Below are positions 25,579-34,608 of a DNA stretch of 64,000 nucleotides, one piece after another. Position numbers and translations under genes: made by a program. The notes beneath the pieces were generated by a model, which saw nothing but the letters and a program-made list of their open reading frames with translations, did no database searches and was not told the DNA's origin. Position 1 is the stretch's first letter; each line of letters opens with the position of its first letter. Source of the DNA: Synechococcus sp. CB0101 (GTDB lineage Bacteria > Cyanobacteriota > Cyanobacteriia > PCC-6307 > Cyanobiaceae); assembly GCF_000179235.2 (NCBI RefSeq), contig NZ_CP039373.1, positions 1,643,860 to 1,707,859 on the forward strand. Reading direction: 5' to 3'.

Positions 25579-26703
25579 TTAGGGGCGCAGCTCGCGGAGC
25601 CAGTCCTCCAACGGTTCGCAGCGGATGCCATCGATCAGCAGCGGCTCTGGACAGAAGGAGAGCAGCAGGCACTGCGCTTCCGGATAGTCCGCCTGGAAGG
25701 CTTTGAGGTCCTTCAGGTCTGCTGAGGTCACTTTGGCCGCGCGCTTCACCTCAATCGCTTGGAACAGGTTGGGGCCGTACACCACGAAGTCCACCTCCAG
25801 GCCTGCGCGGGTGCGCCAGAAGCTGAGTTGTGTGCCATTCGCGCGCAACTGGCAGAGCGCCCGCAGGTGTTGGGCCACAAGGCTTTCCAGCGCCAGCCCT
25901 TGGATCTCTTCCGGCGCATCCAGGGGGCCCCGCGGCCGCAGTGAACGGAACACGCCCGCATCAAAGAAGAAGAACTTTTGGTGCTGCACCAGTTGCCGCT
26001 GAGCGCGGCGCTGAAACACCGGCAGGCGGAAGCCCAGCAGCAGATCCTCCAGGATGCCCAGATAGCTCTCGGCCCGTTTGCGCGGGATCTCAGCCTCCCG
26101 GGCCAGGCTGGCCAGGTTCAGCAGGCTGCCTTGCGAGAAGCTGATCACCTCCAGGAAGCGGCTGAAATCGCCGATCTGGCGCACCATTGCTTCCGCCTGC
26201 ACCTCCTCCTGGAGATAGAGCGCGGCGTAGGCCGCCAGCGTGGCTTGGGGATCAGGCGCTTCCCAAACCAACGGCACCAGGCAGATCTGGAGCGCCCGCT
26301 CCAGGCTGAAGCTGTCGCCCAGCTCCGCGCCCATGAAGGGCGGCATGTGGGCGGCCACCAGTCGCCCGCCCAGCAGATTCTCGGCTCCATGCCGCAGCTT
26401 GCGTGCGCTCGAGCCCGTGAGCACGAAGCGAAGCTCGGGCCGCTCCTCCACAAGGCTGTGAACCACATCCAGCAGCTGGGGCGCCTTCTGCACCTCGTCG
26501 ATCACCACGGTGGTGAGGCCGGGCTCCTCCGCGGCGATCCGATCCCGTAGGCGTTCCGGCCTGGCCTGATAGGCCCGCAGCACCTCCGGAGCCAGTAGAT
26601 CCAGCCTTAGTGCATTGGGAAACCGCTCCTGCAGCCAGGTGGATTTGCTCGCGCTTGCTTGGTTGTGGTGATCAGCGTGGCGGTGTTCAGGCTTCTGTAC
26701 AGA
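25579..26703 (-). pseudogene. DUF4143-type AAA ATPase, P-loop lost
   Basis: From 26583 the frame is intact for 334 residues and has the Walker B block TVVIDEVQKAPQLLD, the sensor LTGSSARKLR, GAENLLGGR and a C-terminal DUF4143 nuclease-like region (GLEVDFVV, AIEVKRA). The family normally starts with about 50 residues including GPRQxGKST. Here the DNA upstream still reads SKSTWLQERFPNALRLDLLAPE in frame, but the residues before it are ASA instead of GPRQ. A plausible N-terminus, LYRSLNTATLI, lies in a different frame. I infer a frameshift within the Walker A motif. The coding 3' part may still be translated from GTG 26583 but could not bind ATP normally. Confidence 0.65.
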
Positions 26704-26808
26704 CCGTGCGGAATCCTGGACAGGGCAGGTTGATCGACTGATTCACCTCCGTCTTTCTGTCAGAGCCTGCTCTCCAGGTCATGATGGCCAAAGGGTGCGA
26801 GATCACCC

Positions 26809-27021
26809 ATGGGTTTGCCAGATCCATTCGTGCTGCGATCGGGCCTGGCGTTGTCGCTGTTTCAGGCTGGATTTCTATCAGTGGGCTCAGCGGCGCGCAT
26901 CGCCGGGGTGCCGCTACGCATCTTTCTGGAGAACTTGGCCTCGCTCCGGATTCCTCTGGCAGATGACAACGACGTCGACCTGGATGATGAGCTCGTTCAG
27001 GCCCGCCGCTGGCTCGGGTAG
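26809..27021 (+). CDS. UPF0175-like antitoxin
   Basis: The 70-residue product reads LRSGLALSLFQAGFLSVGSAARIAGVPLRIFLENLASLRIPL, followed by an acidic DDNDVDLDDEL segment. This is the helix-turn-helix pattern of UPF0175 proteins, which normally stand before DUF3368 PIN toxins. The usual N-terminal strand is short or missing, so the gene may be truncated at its 5' end. Its expected toxin partner is not next to it: an IS5-type element begins 10 bases after the stop. Confidence 0.5.
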   Translation: MGLPDPFVLRSGLALSLFQAGFLSVGSAARIAGVPLRIFLENLASLRIPLADDNDVDLDDELVQARRWLG

Positions 27022-27030
27022 GGAGCCTGA

Positions 27031-28254
27031 CTAGGGAGGCTCTGGAAAACCGAAGCGATTCACGGGACAATGACCCTGTGATCGCGGGCCAGGACTGGAG
27101 TGATGGGTGGCAAGCAGCTCGGCTTCTCGGATTACGAGCTGACCACGGCCAAGAAGCAGACCAAGCGGGAGAAGTTTCTCGCTGAGATGGAGGCGGTGGT
27201 GCCATGGCAGGCGTTAACCGCCCTGATCGAGCCTCACTACCCCAAAGCAAGCAAGAAAGGCGGACGACCTCCCTATCCCCTGGCCACGATGCTGCGGATC
27301 CATCTGCTGCAGCAGTGGTATTCCCTCAGCGACCCGGCGATGGAGGAGGCCCTGATTGAGGTGCCCACCATGCGCCGCTTTGCCGGCATCGAGCTGATCA
27401 GCGATCGGATCCCGGATGAGACCACAATCCTCACCTTCCGCCACCTGCTGGAGAAGCACAAGCTGGGCGAGCAGATCTTTGAGACCGTGAACACCCATCT
27501 CAGCGAGCGGGGTATGACGATGCGGCAGGGAACGATTGTGGATGCCACCTTGATCGCGGCGCCCAGTTCGACCAAGAACAAGGAAGGGAAGCGGGATCCG
27601 GAGATGCACCAGACCAAGAAGGGCAACCAGTGGTATTTCGGCATGAAGGTCCATGCCGGTGTGGACAAGGACTCGGGCCTAATCCATTCAGTGGTCGTCA
27701 CCGCCGCCAACGTGCATGACCTCATCCCCGCTGCTGAGCTGTTGTATGGGGAAGAAGAAGTGGTTTACGGCGACGCCGGATACCAGGGCATCGCCAACAG
27801 GCCTGAGATGGCGGGCAAGACAATGGAATTCAGGGTGGCAATGCGGCCCGGCAAACGCAGGGCCCTACCAGACACACCTGAAGGAAGGCTGCAGGATCTC
27901 ATCGAGACAGCCAAAGCTCACATCCGCTCCAAAGGTGAGCACCCCTTCCGAGTCATCAAGCAGCAGTTCGGCTTTCAAAAGACCAAGCTGCGGGGCCTGG
28001 CCAAGAACCGCTGCAAGATCAACGTGCTTGCAGCGCTGTCGAATCTGTTCCAGGCACGACAGCAGTTGCTTGCCACAGCCTGACCATAGGCTTGGTGTAT
28101 CTGAACACCTCGATTCAGCCTCAAATCCAGCCCAAAGTGGCTGAACAGGAGGCCAAAAGTCCTCGGGGAATGGCCTCAGAGGCAATTCACGGCCAAAGGC
28201 AGTCTTTCCTGCTCACTAGGGTCGCTCAAACACCGCTTGTCCAGAGATTCCTTA
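27031..28254 (+). mobile_element. IS5-family insertion sequence, copy 1
   Basis: The element carries an intact transposase gene and imperfect terminal inverted repeats. The left end is CTAGGGAGGCTCTGGAAAA (27031) and the right end, read inward on the minus strand, is CTAAGGAATCTCTGGACAA (ending at 28254). About 170 bases after the transposase hold no gene. The right end abuts copy 2 directly, sharing the TTAG bases. The outer flank CTAG fits the YTAR target preference of IS5-type elements. Confidence 0.75.
27100..28083 (+). CDS. IS5-family DDE transposase
   Basis: The 327-residue transposase has an N-terminal DUF772-type domain (GRPPYPLATMLRIHLLQQWYSLSDPAMEEAL). Its DDE catalytic set is Asp148 in IVDATLI, Asp225 in YGDAGYQG and Glu280 before HPFRVIKQQFGF. 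The frame is intact, so this copy could move itself and possibly copy 2 in trans. The ATG at 27100 is followed by a second ATG; either may serve. Confidence 0.95.
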   Translation: MMGGKQLGFSDYELTTAKKQTKREKFLAEMEAVVPWQALTALIEPHYPKASKKGGRPPYPLATMLRIHLLQQWYSLSDPAMEEALIEVPTMRRFAGIELISDRIPDETTILTFRHLLEKHKLGEQIFETVNTHLSERGMTMRQGTIVDATLIAAPSSTKNKEGKRDPEMHQTKKGNQWYFGMKVHAGVDKDSGLIHSVVVTAANVHDLIPAAELLYGEEEVVYGDAGYQGIANRPEMAGKTMEFRVAMRPGKRRALPDTPEGRLQDLIETAKAHIRSKGEHPFRVIKQQFGFQKTKLRGLAKNRCKINVLAALSNLFQARQQLLATA

Positions 28255-28284
28255 GGGAAACTCTGGACAAGCGGTGTTTGAGCG
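28223..28284. repeat. Perfect inverted repeat at the IS tail-to-tail junction
   Basis: The 24 bases at 28223-28246 are the exact reverse complement of 28261-28284, separated by 14 bases. This is where the right ends of the two IS copies meet, so the arms are the subterminal and terminal sequences of each. In single strands it would fold into a long hairpin, which can stall polymerases and promote deletion. Confidence 0.9.
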
Positions 28285-29474
28285 GCGGCAGCGAGCAGAA
28301 AGAGTGGTTTTGGCTGCAAATTGCCTCTGAGGCCATTTTTTGATGACCTTGGCTCACATATCCAGCCACTTTCGGCTGGTTTTGAGGCTAAATAGAGGTG
28401 TGCAGGCACACCAAGTCCCTGTTCACACTGTCGCGAGTAATTGTCGTCGGGCCTGGTACAGATTCGACAGTGCCGCAAGCACGTTGATTTTGCAGCGGTT
28501 CTTGGCCAAGCCTCGCAGCCGGGTCTTTTGAAAGCCGAACTGCTGCTTGATCACACGGAAGGGATGCTCAACCTTGGAGCGGATGTGAGCTTTGGCCGTC
28601 TCGATCAGATCCTGCACCCTCCCATCCGGGGTGTCAGGAAGAGCCCTGCGCGTGCCGGGCCGCATCGCCACTCTGAACTCCGCTGTCTTGCCAGCCATTT
28701 CTGGTCTCTTGGCGATGCCCTGGTAGCCAGCATCGCCGTACACCACCTCCTCATCTCCATGCAGTAGCTCAGCTGCCGGGGTGAGGTCGTGCACGTTGGC
28801 GGCGGTGACGACAACCGAATGGATCAGGCCTGAGTCCTTGTCAACGCCGGCGTGGACCTTCATGCCGAAGTACCACTGGTTGCCCTTTTTGGTCTGGTGC
28901 ATCTCCGGATCCCGCTTCCCATCTTTGTTCTTGGTGGAGCTGGGCGCTGCGATCAAGGTGGCATCGACGATCGTGCCCTGACGCATGGTTACGCCCGAGC
29001 GGCCAGGAGCGCTTTGACGGTGTCAAAAATCTGCTCACCCAGCCATGCTTCTCAAGCAGATGGCGGAACGTGAGGATCGTGGTCTCGTCCGGGATCCGAT
29101 CGCTGATCAGCTCGATGCCGGCAAAGCGGCGCATGGTGGGCACCTCGATCAAGGCCTCTTCCATGGCCGGATCGCTGAGGGAGTACCACTGCTGCAGCAG
29201 ATGAATGCGCAGCATCGTTGCCAGCGGATAGGGAGGCCTGCCGCCTTTCTTGCTCGCCTTGGGGTAGTGCGGCTCGATCAGATCGATGAGTGCCTGCCAA
29301 GGCACCACAGCCTCCATCTCGGAGAGAAATTTCTCGCGCTTGGTGCGCTTCTTGGCCGTGGTCAGCTCATAGTCCGTGAAACCGAGCTGCTTGCCGCCCA
29401 TCAACCCAGTCCTGGTCTGCGATTACAGGTTCATTTTCGCGCAGACGGGCTGGGTTTTCCAGAATTTCCTTAGG
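28252..29474 (-). mobile_element. IS5-family insertion sequence, copy 2, inverted
   Basis: The copy is oriented opposite to copy 1, sharing its right end with it. The left end lies at 29455-29474 (read inward, CCTAAGGAAATTCTGGAAAA). In the first 120 residues of the transposase the two copies differ at about five positions, and their noncoding right parts also align, so the copies are close relatives but not identical. The transposase is frameshifted, so this copy depends on copy 1 for movement. Confidence 0.75.
28423..29404 (-). pseudogene. Frameshifted IS5-family transposase
   Basis: From ATG 29404 the frame matches the intact copy through LTFRHLLEKH. There one base is missing compared with copy 1, and the matching frame resumes one register over as TMRQGTIVDATLIAAPSS through the stop at 28423. 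The DDE residues are all present but split between two frames. Copy 1 shows the protein is normally encoded in one frame, so a programmed shift is unlikely. Confidence 0.9.
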
Positions 29475-29485
29475 CAAGTGTATGC

Positions 29486-29749
29486 GTGATGTTGCAGCTG
29501 CTGCGTGATCTCTTCACCCCTGTGTGGATCACCGAGGTGATTGCCCATGAGTTGGGTCTCACTGCAGTGAGAGGTAATGAGCCGGTCCTTGAAGGCATTG
29601 AGGCTGTGTTTGGTTTGCTTGTCGGTCGTTCGGAGCGCACGGCAAGCCTCGAGGAGATTCATAAAGCCGCGGCTGCCGGCTGGGCCAGCTGGCGCCACTC
29701 CTCTAGCGGCCCTGGAGCAGCATCAGCCGCTGGCTGTCCACGGCCGTGA
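29486..29749 (+). pseudogene. Possible PIN-toxin remnant behind the IS pair
   Basis: The open frame starts with GTG 29486/ATG 29489, 12 bases after the IS end. Its first part, LQLLRDLFTPVWITEVIAHELGL, resembles the second strand-helix unit of DUF3368-type PIN proteins. The later EEIHKAAAAGWASW does not. The expected N-terminal Asp block is absent and may have been lost at the IS insertion. The end overlaps the GNAT gene on the other strand by 47 bases. A chance reading frame remains possible. Confidence 0.35.
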
Positions 29750-30143
29750 AGCCCAGCTGTTCGTAGAAGCCGGAGCTGTTGGTGGTCATCAGATACACGC
29801 GCTCCACCCCCTGCAGGGCCGGCTCCTGCAGCAGCGCCTCCACGAGCCGTCGGCCCAGACCACGGCCCTGGTGCTCGCTGGCCACCACCACATCCCAGAG
29901 CACGGCGCGGAACACGCCATCGCTCGTGGCGCGGCCAAACCCCACCAGGTGTGAGCCCTGCCAGGCGCTCACCACGGCCTGACTCCCGGCCAGCATCCGG
30001 TTCAGCTCCCGTTGCGAGCGGCCGCTGGCCCAGAAGCTATGGGCATCCAGCAGCTGCTGCAGCTGGCGCAGCTGGCCCGGGGCGCGGCGCAGGCGCCAGG
30101 CGCCGCGGCGGTGCCGGATCAGCTGGATGGGCGCGGCGCTCAA
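29703..30143 (-). CDS. GNAT-family N-acetyltransferase
   Basis: The 146-residue product has the acetyl-CoA-binding loop SEHQGRGLGRRLVEALL near 88-104, preceded by the VLWDVVVA strand, and the C-terminal NSSGFYEQLGF typical of GNAT enzymes. It acetylates a small amine or a protein N-terminus; the substrate cannot be read from sequence. Its start overlaps the end of the VapC gene upstream on the same strand by 4 bases, so the two may be co-transcribed. GNAT genes near secA are usual in picocyanobacteria as far as I recall. Confidence 0.85.
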   Translation of the reverse strand: MSAAPIQLIRHRRGAWRLRRAPGQLRQLQQLLDAHSFWASGRSQRELNRMLAGSQAVVSAWQGSHLVGFGRATSDGVFRAVLWDVVVASEHQGRGLGRRLVEALLQEPALQGVERVYLMTTNSSGFYEQLGFTAVDSQRLMLLQGR

Positions 30144-30541
30144 GCGGGCACCTTCACATCGGTGTATTGGAAATCCTCGCCCTTGAACAGCAGCGGCGCA
30201 TCCATCGACTTGGCTAGCCCGTAGCTGAAGCAGTCGCCAAGATTGAGCGCAGCCTTGTGCCGCCCTTTGCCGTAGTGGCGCCAGCCGTGCAGCGCCCAGC
30301 GCATGTGGTCGGCGTTGAAGGGCACCACCTGCACGCGCAAGTTGCTGAGTAAAGCTTCGAGATCAGCGCTGGTGCTGTTGAAACAGCTGCCTTCCGCCAC
30401 CAGCGTGAGCTCCAGACGCGTCGCGGCGGAGAGCAGCACGCTCTCGGTGCGGGCGGCGCGATCGAGGAGTGCCTCGGCCTCGGGCTCCCGCAGGAGCAAT
30501 GCCATCAAGGCTGAGGTGTCAACAACGAGCCTGTGAGTCAC
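30140..30541 (-). CDS. vapC: VapC-family PIN ribonuclease toxin
   Basis: The 133-residue product begins VVDTSALMALLLREPEAEALLD, the type VapC N-terminus with the first catalytic Asp, then ATRLELTLVAE (Glu) and a C-terminal NLGDCFSYGLAKSMDAPLLFKGEDF with the remaining Asp residues. It resembles the VapC30/VapC25 group. The GTG start at 30541 overlaps the antitoxin stop (GTGA). All catalytic residues are present. Confidence 0.9.
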   Translation of the reverse strand: MTHRLVVDTSALMALLLREPEAEALLDRAARTESVLLSAATRLELTLVAEGSCFNSTSADLEALLSNLRVQVVPFNADHMRWALHGWRHYGKGRHKAALNLGDCFSYGLAKSMDAPLLFKGEDFQYTDVKVPA

Positions 30542-30807
30542 GCCGGCAGCCCGTTCTCGTCATAGAGGGCATCCTGGAGTTGCTTGCTGTTGAGCCCTTG
30601 CCATTCGGGCAGGGCGCTGGTGCGGCGGCAGATCTCACGAATAGCGTCCTTACGGGCTTCCACGCTCGCTTCGCTCAGCGGATCCGGCAGCCGTTCCAGC
30701 TCGGCGTTCAGCGCCTGCCGCACCGCGTCGGTGACGCTTGTGCCTCGGCGGGCCGCCAGCTCCTTGGCCATGGCGTGGACTTGGGGGTCCTTGATGTTCA
30801 TTCCCAT
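30538..30807 (-). CDS. vapB: VapB-type antitoxin with PSK-type DNA-binding start
   Basis: The 89-residue product opens MGMNIKDPQVHAMAKELAARRGTSV and TDAVRQALNAEL, the ribbon-helix-helix start of transcription-factor-type VapB proteins, followed by a helical tail ending ALYDENGLPA that should bind the toxin. ATG 30807 is chosen; 30801 is an alternative. It precedes vapC with a 4-base overlap. A palindrome about 77 bases upstream could be its operator. Confidence 0.85.
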   Translation of the reverse strand: MGMNIKDPQVHAMAKELAARRGTSVTDAVRQALNAELERLPDPLSEASVEARKDAIREICRRTSALPEWQGLNSKQLQDALYDENGLPA

Positions 30808-30883
30808 GGCACTGCCTGGGTAGAAGATTGCTTTCAGTCTACCCTCGCTGATGGCGGCGGCAGGCTGTTTGGTGCCGGTGCTA

Positions 30884-30897
30884 ATTCTGTACAGAAT
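30884..30897. promoter_or_regulatory. Palindromic candidate operator upstream of vapB
   Basis: ATTCTGTACAGAAT is a perfect 14-base palindrome in the 279-base gap between the divergent vapB and secA genes. It shares its core with sites at 2300-2322 and 26694-26703. It could be the VapBC autorepression site or belong to a wider regulator. Confidence 0.4.
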
Positions 30898-31086
30898 GTG
30901 CAGAATTGGTGTTGTTTGGTGTGCGGGGTGTTGCTTGTTGGTTGTCTTGCCGTCGTTCCTCGCAAGTTTTCCCGCCAACTAGCCGTCACCGGCGACAAGA
31001 CCCCGGCTGCTGCAGGCGTGAATCCCGCCCGGGGCCGCCCTGCCCGCTCTCAGTAGGCTGCTTGGAGCGCATATCGGCCCGATTCC

Positions 31087-33957
31087 ATGCTCAAGCTGCT
31101 GCTGGGTGATCCCAATGCCCGCAAGCTGAAGCGCTATCAGCCGATCGTGTCGGACGTCAATCTGCTGGAGGAGGAGGTGGCTCCCCTCTCCGACGACGAC
31201 CTGCGCGGCCTCACCACTGAATTCCGCGGCAAGCTCGCCGCCTTGCAGCTCGAGTGCCAGAACCGTGGCCTGAGCCTCGAGGCCACCCTCGAACGGGAGC
31301 GAAAACTGCTCGATGAGCTCTTGCCGCAGGCCTTCGCAGTGGTGCGCGAAGCGGGCAAGCGCGTGCTCGGCATGCGCCACTTCGATGTGCAGCTGATCGG
31401 CGGCATGGTGTTGCACGACGGCCAGATCGCCGAGATGAAAACCGGCGAGGGCAAAACCCTCGTGGCCACCCTGCCCGCCTACCTCAACGCCCTCACCGGC
31501 CGGGGCGTGCACGTCGTCACAGTGAACGACTACCTGGCCCGGCGCGACGCGGAGTGGATGGGCCAGGTGCACCGCTTCCTCGGCCTCTCGGTGGGCCTGA
31601 TCCAGCAAGACATGGATCCCGCCACCCGCCGACTCAACTACGGCTGCGACATCACCTACGCCACCAACTCAGAGCTCGGCTTCGACTACCTGCGCGACAA
31701 CATGGCGGCCGACATCGCCGAGGTGGTGCAGCGCGACTTCCACTACTGCGTGATCGACGAAGTCGACTCGATCCTGATCGACGAAGCCCGCACGCCGCTG
31801 ATCATCTCCGGCCAGGTGGAGCGCCCCCAGGAGAAATACCAAAAGGCCGCCGAAGTGGCCGCCGCCTTGGTGCGCGCCGCCGAACTCGGTAAAGACGGCA
31901 TCGACCCTGAAGGCGACTACGAAGTCGACGAGAAGCAACGCAACTGCACCCTTACCGATGAGGGCTACGCCAAGGCCGAGCAGCTGCTCGGCGTGAGCGA
32001 CCTGTTCGATCCCCAAGACCCCTGGGCCCACTACATCAACAACGCGCTCAAAGCCAAGGAGCTGTTCGTCAAAGACGTGAACTACATCGTGCGCGGATCC
32101 GATGCCGTGATCGTGGATGAGTTCACCGGCCGCGTGATGCCTGGCCGCCGCTGGAGCGATGGCCAGCACCAGGCGATCGAAGCCAAGGAGGGTCTGCCGA
32201 TCCAGCCCGAAACGCAAACGCTCGCCTCGATCACCTACCAGAACTTCTTCCTGCTCTACCCGCGCCTCGCCGGCATGACCGGCACCGCCAAAACGGAAGA
32301 GGTGGAATTCGAGAAGACCTACAAGCTCGAAGTCACCATCGTTCCCACCAACCGGATTCGCTCCCGGGCCGACTGGACCGATCAGGTGTACAAGAACGAA
32401 ACGGCCAAGTGGCGCGCCGTGGCCCTGGAAACCGCCGAGGTGCACAAAACCGGCCGGCCGGTGCTCGTGGGCACCACCAGCGTTGAGAAATCGGAGCTGC
32501 TATCGGCTCTGTTGGCTGAACAGCAGATTCCCCACAACCTGCTCAACGCCAAGCCGGAAAACGTGGAGCGCGAGGCCGAAATCGTGGCCCAGGCCGGCCG
32601 CGCCGGCGCCGTGACCATCGCCACCAACATGGCCGGCCGTGGCACCGACATCATCTTGGGCGGCAATGCCGACTACATGGCGCGTCTGAAGCTGCGCGAG
32701 GTGCTGCTGCCGCGCTTGGTGCGCCCCGAGGAAGGCCACAAACCGCCGGTTCCTCTGCAGCGTGCCCCCGAAGCAGCCCCCGGTTTTGGTGCCGCCTCCA
32801 GTGCCGCCGCCGCCAAGGCTCCCTCCGAGGCGCGTGCCATCGGCGCCCTCTACCCTTGCGCCCTCACCGACGCCACCGAGCACTCCCTCTCCGAGCTGGC
32901 CCACGATCTCGTGAAGGCCTGGGGCGACCGCCAGCTCACCGTGCTCGAGCTGGAAGACAAAATCGCTCAGGCTGCTGAAAAAGCCCCTACCGACGACGCT
33001 CAGATCCAGGCGTTGCGCTCGATGATCGCCCGCGTGAAGGCGGAATATGAGGTGGTCACCGGCAGCGAAGATGAGCAGGTGCGCGAAGCCGGCGGCTTGC
33101 ATGTGATCGGCACCGAACGCCACGAGTCCCGCCGGGTGGACAACCAGCTCCGCGGCCGCGCCGGCCGCCAGGGCGACCCCGGTTCCACCCGTTTCTTCCT
33201 TTCCCTGGAAGACAACCTGCTGCGCATCTTCGGCGGCGACCGTGTGGCCGGCCTGATGAATGCTTTCCGCGTGGAGGAAGATATGCCGATCGAATCCGGG
33301 ATGCTCACCCGCTCCCTCGAGGGTGCCCAGAAGAAGGTGGAGACGTACTACTACGACATCCGCAAGCAGGTGTTCGAGTACGACGAGGTGATGAACAACC
33401 AGCGCAAAGCCGTGTATGCCGAGCGCCGGCGCGTGCTCGAGGGCCGCGAGCTCAAGCAGCAGGTGGTGGGCTACGGCGAGCGCACCATGACCGACATCGT
33501 GGAGGCCTACGTGAACCCCGACCTGCCCCCCGAGGAGTGGGATCTCGATCGCCTGGTGAGCAAGGTGCAGGAATTCGTGTATCTGCTCGAAGATCTCAAA
33601 CCCGAGCAGCTCCGGGGCCTTTCGGTGGAGGAGCTCAAAGCCTTCCTGCAGGAGCAGCTGCGCAACGCCTACGACATCAAAGAAGGCCAGATCGAGCAGC
33701 AGTGCCCCGGCCTGATGCGCGAAGCCGAGCGATTCTTCATTCTCCAGCAGATCGACACCCTCTGGCGTGAACATCTCCAGGCGATGGATGCCCTACGTGA
33801 ATCCGTGGGCCTACGCGGCTACGGCCAGAAGGATCCCCTGATCGAATACAAGAACGAGGGCTATGACATGTTCCTCGAGATGATGACCCAGATGCGCCGC
33901 AATGTGATCTATTCGATGTTCATGTTCCAGCCGGCACCTGCTCCGCAGGCGGCCTAA
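31087..33957 (+). CDS. secA: Preprotein translocase ATPase SecA
   Basis: The motor that drives unfolded preproteins through SecYEG, here in both thylakoid and plasma membrane. The 956-residue protein has the Walker A loop TGEGKT at 119-124, DEVD at 224-227 and the preprotein cross-linking and helical-scaffold regions. It has an extra Ala/Glu-rich segment of about 115 residues near 550-665 between NAD-like helicase halves, as in other cyanobacterial SecA proteins. The C-terminus ends PAPAPQAA without the Cys-rich zinc motif that binds SecB, in line with the absence of SecB in cyanobacteria. It is followed after 15 bases by a sulfotransferase-like gene. Confidence 0.98.
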   Translation: MLKLLLGDPNARKLKRYQPIVSDVNLLEEEVAPLSDDDLRGLTTEFRGKLAALQLECQNRGLSLEATLERERKLLDELLPQAFAVVREAGKRVLGMRHFDVQLIGGMVLHDGQIAEMKTGEGKTLVATLPAYLNALTGRGVHVVTVNDYLARRDAEWMGQVHRFLGLSVGLIQQDMDPATRRLNYGCDITYATNSELGFDYLRDNMAADIAEVVQRDFHYCVIDEVDSILIDEARTPLIISGQVERPQEKYQKAAEVAAALVRAAELGKDGIDPEGDYEVDEKQRNCTLTDEGYAKAEQLLGVSDLFDPQDPWAHYINNALKAKELFVKDVNYIVRGSDAVIVDEFTGRVMPGRRWSDGQHQAIEAKEGLPIQPETQTLASITYQNFFLLYPRLAGMTGTAKTEEVEFEKTYKLEVTIVPTNRIRSRADWTDQVYKNETAKWRAVALETAEVHKTGRPVLVGTTSVEKSELLSALLAEQQIPHNLLNAKPENVEREAEIVAQAGRAGAVTIATNMAGRGTDIILGGNADYMARLKLREVLLPRLVRPEEGHKPPVPLQRAPEAAPGFGAASSAAAAKAPSEARAIGALYPCALTDATEHSLSELAHDLVKAWGDRQLTVLELEDKIAQAAEKAPTDDAQIQALRSMIARVKAEYEVVTGSEDEQVREAGGLHVIGTERHESRRVDNQLRGRAGRQGDPGSTRFFLSLEDNLLRIFGGDRVAGLMNAFRVEEDMPIESGMLTRSLEGAQKKVETYYYDIRKQVFEYDEVMNNQRKAVYAERRRVLEGRELKQQVVGYGERTMTDIVEAYVNPDLPPEEWDLDRLVSKVQEFVYLLEDLKPEQLRGLSVEELKAFLQEQLRNAYDIKEGQIEQQCPGLMREAERFFILQQIDTLWREHLQAMDALRESVGLRGYGQKDPLIEYKNEGYDMFLEMMTQMRRNVIYSMFMFQPAPAPQAA

Positions 33958-33972
33958 TCAGGAGTGTGATCC

Positions 33973-34608
33973 GTGATCATCAGCGATCGCTTTATCTGGC
34001 TTCATCTTCCCAAAACTGGGGGCACCAGTGCATCGCGGATGTTCACGGAGTTGGGCCTTCCCTCGGTTGTGGCGGATGATCAGTCGCTCGATAGCAAGCA
34101 CGAATCGATCGAAGCACGTTTGCCCGACTGGGACTATGAGATGGAATCCAGGCCTGTGTTCATCACGTTGCGGCGACTACCGCAGTGGCTCTTGAGTGAT
34201 TGGCATCACAAACGCCTGAAAATGGGCCTTGACATTCCCTTTGAGCCCGTGAAAAGTGGTTTGTTTTACTCGTTGAGGTTGGGGGGTGTTTGGGTTGCGG
34301 CAGATTACTGGCTCAGGTATTTCCGGATCGAGCGGTGTAGCGGTGTGATTCGTCTCGAGCATCTTGAGGAGGATGTGCAGCGGGAGATTGTTCCGTTGCT
34401 GCCTCTGCAATCAGCACCTTTGTGCTTCCCCAAGGATAATGAGAATCGATACTCGCGGGATCTTGGGAGTTATTTCCGCTCATCTGACCTGAGGCGTCTC
34501 TACGAGAACAACCCCATTTGGCGGCAGCAGGAATTCTCGGCTTATGGGAGCACCACGGTCAAAACCTCCGTTTCGACGATGGCCAAGCTACGGGGACTTT
34601 TCCGATGA
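33973..34608 (+). CDS. Sulfotransferase-family protein
   Basis: The 211-residue product opens FIWLHLPKTGGTSASRMF, which is the PAPS 5'-phosphosulfate loop, and RPVFITLRRLPQWLLSDW, corresponding to the 3'-phosphate region. It is short, like many bacterial polysaccharide sulfotransferases. The GTG start is 15 bases after secA and the stop overlaps the carbamoyltransferase ATG (ATGA), so it leads an accessory operon. It may sulfate the glycan that the neighbouring genes modify and export. The catalytic base is not obvious. Confidence 0.7.
   Translation: MIISDRFIWLHLPKTGGTSASRMFTELGLPSVVADDQSLDSKHESIEARLPDWDYEMESRPVFITLRRLPQWLLSDWHHKRLKMGLDIPFEPVKSGLFYSLRLGGVWVAADYWLRYFRIERCSGVIRLEHLEEDVQREIVPLLPLQSAPLCFPKDNENRYSRDLGSYFRSSDLRRLYENNPIWRQQEFSAYGSTTVKTSVSTMAKLRGLFR

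Noticed and set aside
28423-29404. Programmed frameshift producing the transposase of IS copy 2
   Set aside because: Copy 1 encodes the same protein in a single frame, and copy 2 lacks one base without a slippery sequence that I could see.
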